The notes: generated by a model not told the origin, from the sequence alone. A stretch of 64,000 nucleotides of DNA from Anticarsia gemmatalis (GCF_050436995.1 NC_134767.1:8370001-8434000), one strand, 5' to 3'. Shown: positions 32,701 to 42,930, numbered from the stretch's first letter. Numbers and translations are program-made.

Positions 32701-33773
32701 ACCCAAATATCATAGCGAAAGAGACAAGTATTGATTCCGATTATACACCATTAGTACTCGCATTACAAACTGGCCGATCACTTAAAACGCTCGGTTACAA
32801 TGATAATGAATTTACTTTACAAGATGGATGTATACTAAGAGGAACGCGAGTCTTAATCCCAAAAACATTACGCGAACGAGTGCTGGACGAACTACACCTC
32901 GGTCACCCGGGCATTGTGAAAATGAAGCTACTGGCCCGCAGTTTTGTATACTGGAAAGGAATTGACAATGATATCGAAACAAAAGTTAAGTCCTGTAGAA
33001 CATGTAGATTACAACAAAATGAACCAGAGAAAGCACCACTACACCACTGGGAACACCCAAAGGGCCCCTGGCAAAGGCTTCATATTGATTTTGCCGGACC
33101 TGTTTACGGATACTATCTTTTAATAGTTGTAGACGCATTTTCGAAATGGACAGAGATTATACCTACTAAATCAACGACAAGCTCTTGGTGCATCAAAAAA
33201 TTGAAAGAACTATTTTGCACCTATGGAACACCTCTACTCCTTGTCTCAGACAATGGCCGACAATTCGTATCGGGAGAGTTCGAAAAATTTCTAAAAGACT
33301 GTATGATTTCGCACAAAACCTCTGCTCCATACCACCCTGCAACCAATGGACAAGCTGAACGATACGTACAAACAGTCAAGAGAATCTTACGAAGCTTAGA
33401 GGGAGAAAGGGGTAATCTTCAAGAGAAACTTGTTATGGTAAAAACTCGCCTCAGACGGACACCAAACTTGAATGGTCAGACACCTTATCAGTTAATGTTT
33501 GGAAGAGAAGTTCGAACAGCATTACACTGCATGTTTCTAAACACCCATAAGGAAACTACATCAAAACATCAAGAGATCAAGGTCAGACAGTTGGAAGTCG
33601 GCGAACGTGTACAGGCCCGTGACTACACGAGTGCTTCGCACCGTTGGCAGTTTGGTACTATCACAAGACGTCTAGGCCGACTTCATTACGAGATCCGCAC
33701 CGACAACGGCGATGTCTGGCGCCGACACCTCAACCAGGTGTTGGCTGCATCTTATATTCAGCAGAACAGCTAA
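29706..33773 (+). CDS. Gag-pol polyprotein of the gypsy element
   Basis: One 1355-residue frame makes the particle protein and all enzymes needed to copy and insert the element. The N-terminal 320 residues are a charged, helical gag region. Two zinc knuckles follow: C329/C332/H336/C341 (CX2CX3HX4C, slightly short) and C348/C351/H356/C361 (CX2CX4HX4C). The aspartic protease active site is DTGA at 421-424. Reverse transcriptase spans about 540-770, with LCADY at 604-608, an aspartate at 643 and FFDD at 703-706 in place of the common YxDD. RNase H residues are D852, E894 and D919. Integrase has H1064/H1067 with C1097/C1100 and the DDE triad D1128, D1182, E1218 (35 residues between the last two). 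There is no frameshift, envelope or chromodomain that I can see. The ATG at 29706 is the first in frame after the LTR. Confidence 0.96.
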   Translation: MEKLRKKRSTLRGMLTRLDTYIEQRATMSDEDITARSAALKDTITALRELQEKIENKTIDDNDETAYLHEQNYGYEFEELHTILVSKLLTKKNIIQGQRQEDQHRIYQYHKIIPKIQFNPLHESETFNNFKKRLEVYFRLNEITEPHMKTNILLSTLSPELHEKLCDLIAPDEPLNKTFNEITETLDDYLDPKPSKWVLQHKFISRTQKSDETVAQYAADLKKLTTNCEFKCQHCQKNISESFLSLQLIRGLKDSDARTKILQDRTVCTFKHLTQIATSIEMSKAENTSMLPNEQPSSDNINKISTDSYNNSKKSPFRGITPRDLKGKCFRCGLNHETKKCSAINITCYKCKKVGHLASVCLQRRSDAKPSKTTPDINQLNDSAISDDDEWNDINVISGETSEKYMITVHIEHAKIKMEFDTGATLTSMSLRDYRKLKIGKRIFKTNIKLKTYTGEVIEPAGVAYVQCRCQGKEFHGKLYLINNNVDPVFGRSWMKELETLNLADIKTLQQSENLELDQLLELYKTSVFRSDLGEIPNYRGHLNLQENTRPIFIKPRRIPYALKTKVDEEIERLCKQGVITKVDHSDWGTPVVPVVKPNGSIRLCADYKVTLNKVIQDEQYPIPMIEDIFAEMNGGKLFCTLDITQAYLNMTMDEESAMLQTLSTHRGTFKVNRLMFGVKVAPSLWQKFMDKLLQDLEGVKCFFDDIIIQGINKEQLLQRLKLVLDKLKESNLRVNKNKCHFFKTSIDYLGHTIDKEGLHKNREKINAIIKTERPVNTAELRTFLGMANFYNKFIPNLSSITNPLNNLLKKESSFRWSTECEQSFIHIKKEILSERVLIHFDPKRPLVLATDASPLGIGAVLSHRLPDGSERPIAFASRTLSDSEKKYSQIDKEATAIYWGLKKFFYYCYGRKFILVTDHKPLTIIFHPHQTLPAMSTMRLFHYAHFLSGFDYNIEYRTSPNNSNADYLSRFPVENTKANKMDQNYSFQLQQIHTIDVNPNIIAKETSIDSDYTPLVLALQTGRSLKTLGYNDNEFTLQDGCILRGTRVLIPKTLRERVLDELHLGHPGIVKMKLLARSFVYWKGIDNDIETKVKSCRTCRLQQNEPEKAPLHHWEHPKGPWQRLHIDFAGPVYGYYLLIVVDAFSKWTEIIPTKSTTSSWCIKKLKELFCTYGTPLLLVSDNGRQFVSGEFEKFLKDCMISHKTSAPYHPATNGQAERYVQTVKRILRSLEGERGNLQEKLVMVKTRLRRTPNLNGQTPYQLMFGREVRTALHCMFLNTHKETTSKHQEIKVRQLEVGERVQARDYTSASHRWQFGTITRRLGRLHYEIRTDNGDVWRRHLNQVLAASYIQQNS

Positions 33774-33792
33774 GAGGTTAGGAGGGGAGAAA
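33774..33792 (+). other. Polypurine tract before the 3' LTR
   Basis: The stretch AGGTTAGGAGGGGAGAA lies between the gag-pol stop codon and the 3' LTR. It is almost all purine and touches the LTR, as expected for the plus-strand primer of reverse transcription. Confidence 0.75.
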
Positions 33793-33927
33793 TGTGGTGA
33801 ACCTAAACTCCACCTAAACTCCTTCTACTCTATGGTAGATGCCATATATTAATCATATAACGATTTGGCATTCTCTGTCAATAAATATATCAAACACGTA
33901 ATGCTCGTATTTTATTAATACATAATA
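33793..33927 (+). repeat. 3' LTR of the gypsy element
   Basis: This is the second copy of the 135-bp LTR, followed by the duplicated target ATTTC at 33928-33932. Its AATAAA at 33880-33885 is the likely polyadenylation signal for the element's transcript. Confidence 0.93.
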
Positions 33928-34710
33928 ATTTCAAATGTTAAACTCTCGATACTCAATGGTTCCAATTGTAGAGAATTGCTACTGATCAACATACTTATAT
34001 ACTTCTAAATACATACATAAATAAACAACTAGGTTCAGAACAAATACTCGTGTTCATCACACAAATATTTGTCACGGGTGGGATTCGAACCCGCCACACG
34101 CGGCGGTTATCGCAATGAGACGACCACGTTAACCATTGCGCCAATGAGCAATTTAATAACAAATTCAAAAACGTGTTATTGTCTACACAAATATCAAGTA
34201 GAACTAATTATTTTGTAAGAACTATAGACGTATTTTTTTGGTAACCATTCATTGAGAACAAACACTCTTTTATTTTGAAATCACCATGAATCCATATATT
34301 TGACGACAATGTGTTTTATTGTAGTTATTTTTACATAACAATACTATTGTTTTGGCTGAAGGTAGTACTAACATAATAATACTCTTATAGGCTTCTTTGA
34401 GGCCGGGCAAATTTTTCTCAAACTAGGTGAAAATTATGCCCTTTGCTAGTAATGAATCTGTACTCGGAGACTTTGCAAACATACAAATAACGTTATTACA
34501 GCATATACAAATTAAAACAGCTTAAATATATGAGCCCTATGATACGGGCACTGTTCGGACTAACGGGACAAACATTATTTGTTTTGCATTAACTACTGTA
34601 CCTCGGAGCACGATATCGATATCCGAATTATGTATTATGTTCATCAAAATAAAACATTACTTCAACGATTCAAACCAATCCGGAAAAGTGCGTAAAGTCT
34701 TATAAATTTA

Positions 34711-35013
34711 ACCCATTAATGTCCCACTGCTGGGCAAGGGTCTCCTCCCGTAATGAGGGAGGGGTTAGGCCTTGAGTCCACCACGCTGGCCAAGTGCGGG
34801 TTGGGGACTTTGCATGCCCTCAATAAATGTGTTAAACAAATTTTTAGGCATGCAAGGTTTCCTCACGATGTTTTCCTTCACCGTTGGAGCATGTGACAAT
34901 TATTTCTAATACACACATAACTTCGAAAAGTCATTGGTGTGTTGCCTCGCATTCGAACCTGCGACCACTTGCGTGGGAGGTGTCAACTTAAACCACTCGG
35001 CTATCACTGCTCT
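34711..35013 (-). mobile_element. tRNA-headed SINE, family B, full copy
   Basis: On the minus strand the head AGAGCAGTGATAGCCGAGTGG (A box) and GCAGGTTCGAATGCG (B box) are tRNA-like. The body contains GAAAACATCGTGAGGAAACC and CCCGCACTTGGCCAGCGTGG; the tail is CCCTTGCCCAGCAGTGGGAC. It is 303 bp with no frame. This common family has two full copies and about eleven fragments in the window. Confidence 0.85.
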
Positions 35014-35947
35014 AAAAAAACTGCAAAGTCTTAAAAGTACACAATTTTACAGAATAAAATCATGAATCAGATTTAAATTCGGATACAATTTCGGATATTC
35101 CACACCACTAGCTACAGCAAAGGCCGACCTACACAGAGGTCGTATTTCATAACCCTGGTTACTTGGTTAGTCAGATTACACTTTTATTTAGAACATTTGA
35201 AGGTTAACACCCACTCCCTAAGGTTCTAAGAAAAATAATATTGTCATACATATGATTTTTAGTTTTAACCAATTAACCCGCATGACTCCGCTTACGTACA
35301 AAATATCATTGCCAAATTCAGCCGCTTAAAGATTGATTTTATATATTAGTAATGCCCCTGTTCAGCCCTAGGTCTTCACCTATCATCATGTCAAATTTCA
35401 TCAAAATTAGTTCGGCGGTTTAGTCGTAAACGCCTAACATACTTTCTATAAGAATATAAAGCTTTTACAGTATGTTTTAAAAAAGAAATCGTCAGTGTTA
35501 AGTTTCAAAATAATAATATAATACTTAGAAGCAGCATAGACTCAAGATCTAACACATCTCTCATTCCGAGATGAAACCCGTATGATTTATATAAACAACT
35601 AACCTAACGCGATTCTTAACTTAATAACTGTATATTGGTATTTATTTTACAAATAGCTTATAAACGGTAGGCGGGGATTCAATTCCTAGGTAAAATTAAG
35701 TAATTAAGGATTTAGCTTCCAGAAGCTTTTAGATAAATAATATTATAACGGTTCGCATTCTGGGTGGTGTAAGGCAATTGCTACTGCATCTTAGAGCTAA
35801 TATATTATTATATTACTACATTTTTTTTAAATAATGGCTAATCAAATATTTGTTCTTCTGCGTGAGCATCAAACTAACGACCTCCTCGCACTGATGACGA
35901 TTGATGATCAGCTTAATCACTGCACTACAGCCACTCAAAACCAAGAA

Positions 35948-36210
35948 AATACATAATTATCACGCCTGTTATACCCAAAGATGTAGGCAGAGGTGTGTTA
36001 AAAATACCCCACGTTTAGCCATTTACAATCACAGTCCTCAAGTAATAATGGGCGAGTCTTTTACCAATTACCGACTACCAATCTCCGAGCTATAATTTGG
36101 AAATATAAAAAAAAGTTACAAGAAAATACCGAAAGCTTTGCCTGAGCCGAGAAATTATCCCAAGACCTCTGACAGTCGCATACACTACTGTAACTGTTTC
36201 CGCTATAGAG
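35948..36210 (-). mobile_element. tRNA-headed SINE, family D
   Basis: The tail in plus reading is ATTATCACGCCTGTTATACCC, then AGATGTAGGCAGAGGTGTG and CAAGTAATAATGGGCGAG. The head is CTGTAACTGTTTCCGC..AGAGGCAG. The middle is diverged. A small open frame here is fortuitous. Confidence 0.62.
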
Positions 36211-36515
36211 GCAGTCAAGGCAACAAGAAAATATAAATCTAAGAAACCCATTTATAACCTTAACATTTTTGAAAACACGTTTACAAGTACATTAATAATG
36301 TACAGGTCGGGACTCGAACTTACGACCTCACGTCGGCACGCTGGCCTATTGTAGCGGATTTACGACTGCGCACGACTAGTATCTCACTTTGTAGTTTTAT
36401 ATCTTGTTTTAAAGCTTTTCGGAGTATTACAGAGAAATTGTTTCTATGTAGACAGATGGGAGGAAATTAAGGCTATTATAAATGAGAAAATTCGTAATGT
36501 TTTTGTTACAGTCTT

Positions 36516-36632
36516 ACCCCAGGTTTTTGAGGTACACTTAGCGGTAGTTTATCTATTCAATAGCGTTAAACTCATATAAAACGTTATTGAATAGATAAAC
36601 TACCGCTAAATGTACTCAGAAACCAGGCACTT
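36516..36632. mobile_element. Hairpin MITE, family P
   Basis: ACCCCAGGTTTTTGAGGTAC pairs with GTACTCAGAAACCAGGC across a loop near AAACTCATATAAAACG. The inner arms GGTAGTTTATCTATTCAATAG and CTATTGAATAGATAAACTACC-type block are exact. Confidence 0.82.
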
Positions 36633-36639
36633 CGCAATT

Positions 36640-37284
36640 ACAACTGAGTATATTTTAATGAAAATCAGCATACGCATAGTTTATTTTATATTTTACTGAA
36701 AATAGTTTATAACCTAAGAAACTTTTAATCCCATGTAATATTTCGGAGTAGACAAAATCGTTACCAGAAGCTAGATCATCATAACTTCTTAAAGCTTAAT
36801 GCAACAATTAACCTGACCTAGTATTTACTATCTACTTATCCTAATCAACATAGCTACATAATATAAGGTACAGGTTTGCAGGTCGCAGTAAAGCCTACAT
36901 AGTGGCCATACACAATCAGAACGCAGCGAATGCGCTACACTTGTAGAATGTTAGCTATCATTGAAATAAGGAACACCATGAAACTGTATTAAAACGGGAC
37001 AGAGTTTAGGAAGTAAACTAAGAGAGAGAGAGAGAGAAGAGCTTGACTTCTCGCGTTAAATTCCCGGATGGTATTTTTCTCATTACTGACCCGTTTGGCA
37101 AGAGTCTCATCCCGTAGGACGTTGAAGTTATATGTATAATAGAATACGAAAATTAACGCCAACACGCATTTTACTTTAAAATGCCTAACGTTTCGGCGCA
37201 GGTTGCACTCGCCGTGGTTGCACTGCGTTGGCCAAGTACAAGTTGAAGTCTTAATAGAATATTTATTAATCGAAACTCGGTGTT
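36640..37284. other. Unrecognised DNA with a half inverted-repeat element
   Basis: An AG dinucleotide run (about 37021-37038) and, at 37138-37228, one arm plus loop of the element found complete at 28043-28298. Nothing else is recognisable. Confidence 0.5.
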
Positions 37285-37436
37285 AAATAATGTGCTCATG
37301 GCAATAAGCACGCCCCCTATTACATGGAACTAGTATTGTAAATGCCGAAACATATACTTCCCCTCTGCTTACCTTTGGGTTTAACAGGCGTGGTGTTATG
37401 TATGCATGTTCACGTTTCAATCTTGCTGATAAGTCA

Positions 37437-37467
37437 TCCATACTAATATTATAAATGCGAAAGTAAC

Positions 37468-37498
<31 letters not shown>

Positions 37499-37650
37499 GC
37501 TACTCAATCACGCCTAAACTACTGAACCAATTTGCATGAAATTTGGTATGGAGATAATTTGATACCCGAGAAAGGACATAGGCTACTTTTTACCCCGGGA
37601 AAATGACGCATTTCCCGGGAAATTCAGGTGGCGAACGAAGTCGCGAATAA
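37437..37650 (+). mobile_element. Helitron-like element with (GTCT)n, second family
   Basis: The TCCATACTAATATTATAAAT start resembles the Lep1-like elements, but the microsatellite is GTCT (about eight units, 37469-37499) and the body differs: ATCACGCCTAAACTACTGA, ATTTGGTATGGAGATAA, GACATAGGCTAC. The GAACGAAGTCGCG hairpin is present, but the terminal CTAG is lost. Confidence 0.75.
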
Positions 37651-37790
37651 TCAATATTATTATGACATTAAATTAACAAAATTCCGCTGTCATGGCAACT
37701 GTTTTAATGGCGGATATGCCTTAGCGCGACTTCGTTATATTAAGAGATATAAATAATTTTAAGAATATTTTTCGTAAAAAAAACATATTT

Positions 37791-37910
37791 TATATCATCA
37801 CGCTACGACCAATAGGAGCAGAGTAACAGTAAAAAAGTGTTACAAAAACGTGGAAAATTCTGACCCATTCTCTCTTATGTGACGCAAGCGAAGTTGCGCG
37901 GGTCAGCTAG
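37791..37910 (+). mobile_element. Helitron-like element, 5'-truncated
   Basis: The 3' half only: TATATCATCACGCTACGACC, AGTGTTACAAAAACG, GACGCAAGCGAAGTTGCGCG and terminal CTAG. The 5' half, including the microsatellite, is missing. Confidence 0.82.
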
Positions 37911-39215
37911 TGTATTTATAAGGGATTGTTTATTACCGTCTGAGTGCAACAGTTTCAATCAAATCAAAGACGACTCAAATATGAACTGACGTCAAACGAT
38001 TCGCATTCTTGCAACCTGGACTTCCAATCATAATAACTGCACAACGACTATAGCCAAACAACTTAGTAAAGAGCCTTGTATGCAAGGTTCATAGCAGAGA
38101 GACGTATAAAAAAATCTGAATTTAGAACATTAGTGACCCGCAGCTGATGTTGGCCCGTTTGATACGGCTATTTTATTTTGGAAAAACGCAGAATTCTTCA
38201 TTATAAACCAGATATATCGTGCGTGCCAATCTCTCTACTAAGTTGTCGAATTATTTCAACAGTACAATTAAAATTGTAACGTAATTACTATGAAATTAAC
38301 TTGAATTTGTGCCAATGTATGCTGGTCTAATAAAACTATTCTTAGTTAATAAGCTTGTTTGTTACTGAATATAGGAGGATTTCAAAATTTACAGTCATTA
38401 TGACGATAGAGCAGACACTCTGCTTCATGAGTGTTATTTGAATTTATCTCGGTCTGTCATTAAACATTATTAACTAGAACTATTATTTTTGATCAGCAGT
38501 ACTACGATACACTAATAAATTTGATTAGTCAGCTACTTATTACTTAGACGTACTAAAATTAAATACAAAACCTTTCAAGTAGCAACTTTTGTGATTTAAA
38601 TGAAAAGCAAGGTGATTGCCATGTTAAAATGTCGCACACAATCATTGTGTACAATTCGCGATGACTTGAAAACGTCCCAGACTTCTAAAAAAATAAAAAC
38701 CGGACCTTTTGGTCTTCCAAAAGTTGAAAAACATATTTGATCTACCAAGGCTAAAGTTTAGACTATCACATTTCGTCATAGAAAAGATAGCAATCTGTAG
38801 CCAAAAAACCATTTTTGAAAACCACGACCTTTTGATTTCCATTCTAATTTATCATGATGCATTTATTTGAAGAGCTAGTGACGTAATAACCCCAGTTCAG
38901 TGAGATAGCCATAGAGTGCAGGAAATAACCGCATTTGTTTAAAGTATCATACTTGTATGACGACTATAGAATACTAAGAAAGGTGTAAAAGGATATTTAG
39001 ACTATGACTAGGATTTTTTTTGTAAACATCAATAGAACAGATAATTGCGGAAAATGTTTGCTATATTTAGATACTTGTTAAAATTTTCCTGAATTCGATG
39101 ATATTGTTGTTTTACAAACAAGGTATACCCTCCCGACTGGAGACTGGCATAGAATTTAAAAAAAGGAACTGACGGTGTAAAGGCTTTTCAACCTTTTAAT
39201 GTAATTTATTTACTT
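37911..39215. other. No recognised feature
   Basis: AT-rich sequence with only short frames of no recognisable family. Confidence 0.45.
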
Positions 39216-39328
39216 ATGCCCGGTTTCTGAGACACATTTGGCGGTGGTTTATCTATTCAAACTGTCATGTTTATATATTATAAGTTTATACATTATTGAA
39301 TAGATAAACTACCTGAGAAACCGGGGTT
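39216..39328. mobile_element. Hairpin MITE, family P, partly deleted
   Basis: GCCCGGTTTCTGAGACAC and CTGAGAAACCGGGG are the outer arms. The right arm lacks the GCTAAATGTA segment, so pairing is interrupted. The loop is longer than in the other copies (about 35 bp). Confidence 0.75.
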
Positions 39329-39497
39329 GGTCTCAAATATGACGAAGTGTGTATCGAATAAGTCATATAATTTCCGCCATTCATTACAGAAGTTTCGCTA
39401 CAATCTAATATAAAAGATATGTTATTAATATTCTAAATGCGAAAGTCTGCATTGCACGTTGCATCCAATAAAAGCGTACTTTTTACATGATTTCAAC

Positions 39498-39988
39498 TAG
39501 AGATGAAACGGATATCCGGTAACTAACCGGTATCCGGCCTATCCGGCGGCTTTAATACTATCCGGCCGAATACCGGATAACTACTATTCGGCCGGATAGA
39601 CATCCGGCCGAAATAAAAAAAGGTCTGGATAAAAAAAATTGTTTAGTAATTATTTACTTTATTTAGTAAGACTTAAGAACTTGAATTTTTCAAATAACAA
39701 TAGCACAATGAAATAATAACCTAAAGTCACGCACGTGTCTGCACTGCAATCGACACAATAAGTCAATGAATGAAAGAATTGCTAACTTCGCTCATCAACG
39801 AAAAGACCCGAATCAAACCGAGGCCACCCGGTCGTTCGCACGTCGCCTACGCCAAGTGTGTGTGCGCTGCACCAAACGGCTAAGGTCCGCCGAATATTCG
39901 GCGGCCGGATATCCGGCTATCCGGCCAGGTGGTAGGCCGAATATCCGGTATCCGGTATCCGGCCAAACTGCTATCCGTTTCATCTCTA
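39498..39988. mobile_element. hAT-like non-autonomous DNA transposon, 491 bp
   Basis: Terminal inverted repeats TAGAGATGAAACGGATA and TATCCGTTTCATCTCTA are exact over 17 bp. The 8-bp ATTTCAAC is present directly outside both ends (39490-39497 and 39989-39996). An 8-bp target duplication is typical of hAT transposons. Both subterminal regions are dense in TATCCGG and CCGGATA motifs, which could bind transposase. There is no transposase frame; overlapping small frames come from the repeats. Confidence 0.85.
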
Positions 39989-40519
39989 ATTTCAACCAAC
40001 AGTTTCTAAGCAGCTGAAATAGGGGATAAATTTTAGTATGTAAAGAGTTTATCCTGGTTACATCTCCTAACTTCATGGTGGTAGCAGTCAATCGGAACAT
40101 CTGTTATGCCGCTAGCATCGATACGTGCTACTCACGTGGTTCAAATAACAGCTACTGCGATACATAAGTATACCTATAGTTGGTATATGTGTATGTGTAG
40201 GTGAAATGGTTACATTGTACGGACTTTATTTGATAAAACCGATTTTTTGGACAGATGAAGCAAAATATTTCTTATTTTATTTTAAATGGTACAAATTATA
40301 ACCGTTTGAATATTTAAATTTTGCATAAAGTAATTATAATTTTGAATATCGAGGATTAATATTATTAAGATATTTTAGACTCGTATAAAAACAACCCTTA
40401 GGCAATGGGACACACTTACATCGTGAGGCCAAAAACTTATCGCATCGTTTTTACATAATATCAGTTATTTCCATGTCATCTCAATATCCTATTTTATATT
40501 ATACGAGTATCAGTACTTA

Positions 40520-40626
40520 TGCTCGATGTTTGAGTACATTTAGCGGTAGTTAACCTATTCACTAGCGTTTTTTTTATATGAGTTTAAACGCTATTGAATA
40601 AAATGTACCTCAGAAACCGGGGGTTA
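40520..40626. mobile_element. Hairpin MITE, family P, diverged
   Basis: TGAGTACATTTAGCGGTAG on the left and AATGTACCTCAGAAACCGG on the right mark the arms. The right arm has lost the GATAAACTACCGC block and the left end is degraded. Confidence 0.7.
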
Positions 40627-40839
40627 AAAATATTAAAGTCGTGTTATCTAATTCTGAAGTCAAGAGGTGTATTACTAACTACCACTCAGGTAGATAACAT
40701 CCATAATTACCTACTATTATTAAAACAATATACACTTCCGAGTATTATGATTAAATTCTAATAAATATAAGGAAAAGATATAATAACAGTTTCTTAGTAA
40801 AGGCCATAAGATACATCTATAATATTATCACAACATAGC

Positions 40840-41045
40840 ATAGAATGAAGTAGCTTTCCGCTGTCTGTCTCTGTGTCTGTATGTACATATGTATGCTTAG
40901 GTCTTTAAAACTACGCAACGAATTTTGATGCGGTTTTTTTTACTACTTATTTAAGAGGAAGGTTTATGTGTAAAATTTGTAAAGGATTTTTATTATATAT
41001 CATTTTTAAACCAAGTGAAGCCTGAACCCGGGGCTAGTTGCTAGT
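40840..41045 (+). mobile_element. Helitron-like element, fourth family
   Basis: TAGCTTTCCGCTGTCTGTC, then a GTATGTATG-like microsatellite, AAAACTACGCAACGAATTTTG and GGTTTATGTGTAAAATTTGT, ending GGGGCTAGTTGCTAG. A minus-strand relative is at about 6181-6360 and a partial plus copy at 43735-43830. Confidence 0.6.
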
Positions 41046-42207
41046 AATAATTCTATTACAATTATGAAGTATGCTACGTTTTTGTGGCTCAACTACTGAA
41101 CCAATTTTCATGAGTTTAGCATCGAAATATGAGCTATTTCTTTCCACAATCTTTCCTTTCATGTTGTATCAGATTTACAGTATACGGGATGAAACTTCGT
41201 AGAGACACGTGGGTCAGTTAGTTGTTTATATAACCTACAGTTCATAGTATCTATGATGTCATTGCACGATTTATTAGTTGTCTTAGGGTATTCCCTATCT
41301 AAGGTTAAGATTATAATATTATTATTAATCTTAAGGACAGACACTCTTATTCTTAAAAATATATTAAGTTATGAAAGGCTTATAAAGTGTTTTGTTTCTT
41401 TCACTCCTTAGCTAAATGAAAGAGAGAAAACATATACACATATTTTAGTAGGTTTATAGTGTGTTTATAAATAAGAGGGAGCGTGTTTCCACCATCCAAA
41501 AATTTTTGGAGATACATTTTCTAATTTCTTATTATTTTCATGACCATGCAGAACTTCGATAGCCACGATACAGGCTGCGACAAGTGGGGTTGTCGTAGTT
41601 ATAAGCATAATTTTGTAATTCTGGACTGGTAATAAATGATTTTTTTCTTTAATAATATGCTTTCTACTAAAATGCAATATATAGAACTCAGGAGGAAAAG
41701 CTTGGTATTATGATAGCAGCCTATTTTTTATGGAAAGAAGTTAAGATGTAAATTCACCAACCAAGAATAGAACTGTAAACCTGTCACTTGAAAGTAATAT
41801 GTTTTAACCAGCCACATTTATGACAAAAAGATGACACGAATGCAGTCGGAAAACGGTTAAGAACATGATAACATTTAGAGGTGTTTATTTGCAGATGTAT
41901 GTCATTGAGAGTTTTCAGGTCTATTATTGGCTAAAAACTTTTGCTTATTTTCCTCTCTATTGAAGATAGTATACAAAACAATAAACAGGCAAACATATAA
42001 ACATCAAAAAATCATAGATCTTTGCAAAGTAAATTGTGTGAGTATGAAAAAGTTATCACCTGATGGGATGAAACACCTTTTTAATGGAACCATACATGTC
42101 TGAAAATTTATTATCGCAGTTCTTAAGAAGATACAAAGTTCTGATCCTGTAGACACCGTTGGGGACTCAGGATCTGATATATTCCTCAATCATCTATACA
42201 TTGGTTC
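41046..42207. other. No recognised feature
   Basis: Short frames of 60-70 codons on the minus strand lack motifs. No repeat block known from elsewhere in the window is seen. Confidence 0.45.
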
Positions 42208-42335
42208 ATACATACATACGTACATAATATCACGCCTTTTCTCCATAGGTTTAAGTAGAGACCAAAGAACGCCACTTGGCACAATCCTTACACACTTTCC
42301 TAGTCTCATTCACATTCATACATCTTGACAACATA
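42208..42335 (-). mobile_element. Interspersed repeat, family E
   Basis: CATACATACGTACATAATATC, CCAAAGAACGCCACTTGGC and TTCACATTCATACATCTTG are the family E blocks in minus orientation. A further minus copy is at 60080-60165. Confidence 0.62.
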
Positions 42336-42398
42336 AGTGTCAATATTTGACCTAAATGAACAAGATCATTTTACCGGCTATCACTATTTATATCATAA

Positions 42399-42584
42399 CT
42401 AGCTGACTCGGCAAACGTTGCTTGGCCATATAAAAAAAAATGTGTCACTTAGGTGTATGAAAAATAGATGTTGGCCGATTCTCAGACCTACTCAATATGC
42501 TCACAAAATTTCATGAGAATCGGTTAAGCCGTTTCGGAGGAGTACTGTAACGAAAACTGTGACGCGAGAATTTTATATATTAGA
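42399..42584 (-). mobile_element. Helitron-like element, third family
   Basis: On the minus strand it begins TCTAATATATAAAATTCTCG and ends AAGCAACGTTTGCCGAGTCAG then CTAG. The body contains CCGAAACGGCTTAACCG and TCATGAAATTTTGTGAGC. The TC start, hairpin and CTAG end fit Helitrons; no frame is present. Confidence 0.72.
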
Positions 42585-42930
42585 TTTCTCGATAATATCT
42601 AGTACCTAACTATCTGTATTACAAATCTCTACGTAACTCTAAATCTATAGTTAGTGCAGTCTAGTTACTGTTACATAACAGTTTAAATGTGAACTAACTG
42701 ACACAGTTAGCTATTTCAGTTCAGCATTAAGCCTGTGTCGTGATGGGATGACTCATGATGTTTATTTTGTTTTTATTGAACCGTATGACTAAGTGCTGTA
42801 TTGAATTGGTCCAGTGGTGTCAGTACGTTGATCTACCAAAGTTGTTTATTTTACAAAACGCAAATTGATGTAGTTTTTTTTTTGACTGTGAACTCAAAAC
42901 TCGAAATATTTTTATATAGTTTATATTCAA

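Larger units (their letters stand above)
29544..33927 (+). mobile_element. Intact Ty3/gypsy LTR retrotransposon (Mag-like)
   Basis: A complete LTR retrotransposon. Two direct terminal repeats of 135 bp (29544-29678 and 33793-33927), identical as far as I can read, flank one long gag-pol frame. The 5-bp sequence ATTTC occurs immediately outside both ends (29539-29543 and 33928-33932) and is the target-site duplication. Domain order protease, reverse transcriptase, RNase H, integrase is that of Ty3/gypsy; short LTRs and a single frame without an envelope gene fit the Mag-like group of insects, which I infer rather than prove. Identical LTRs and an uninterrupted frame indicate a recent insertion that may still be competent. 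It sits inside another repeat, which itself sits inside a SINE. Confidence 0.95.
29450..33981. mobile_element. Unclassified interspersed repeat (repeat X) split by the gypsy element
   Basis: About 90 bp to the left of the gypsy element and about 50 bp to its right rejoin into a unit seen twice elsewhere in the window, at roughly 4975-5130 (+) and 5460-5700 (-). Shared landmarks are GCGCCTCTAGCGGGCG, GTACATTT-AAATGT and CTCGATACTCAATRG. In those copies the landmarks are continuous, which gives the empty site of the gypsy insertion. The ends of this repeat are uncertain and I cannot assign a class; related termini such as GAGAATYGC suggest a small DNA element. Confidence 0.65.
29384..34150 (-). 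mobile_element. tRNA-headed SINE (family C) split by nested insertions
   Basis: The 3' part (29384-29449) and the tRNA-like 5' part (about 33982-34150) of one SINE lie on either side of repeat X plus the gypsy element. The uninterrupted relative at 17459-17705 shows both parts joined: a tail matching GGACAACTCACACACGGTCA, a middle with CATACTTATATACTTCTAAA, then a B-box-like GGGTTCGAA and A-box-like head on the minus strand. The right part ends at the GGCGCAATGGTTAACGTGG head. Confidence 0.8.

Noticed and set aside
37469..37499. CRISPR-like or regulatory GTCT repeat
   Set aside because: It is a simple microsatellite inside a Helitron-like element, without spacers.
39766..40100. Overlapping 83- and 95-codon frames at the hAT-like element
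   Set aside because: Their arginine- and proline-rich sequence is explained by TATCCGG repeats in the element, and they run across its end.
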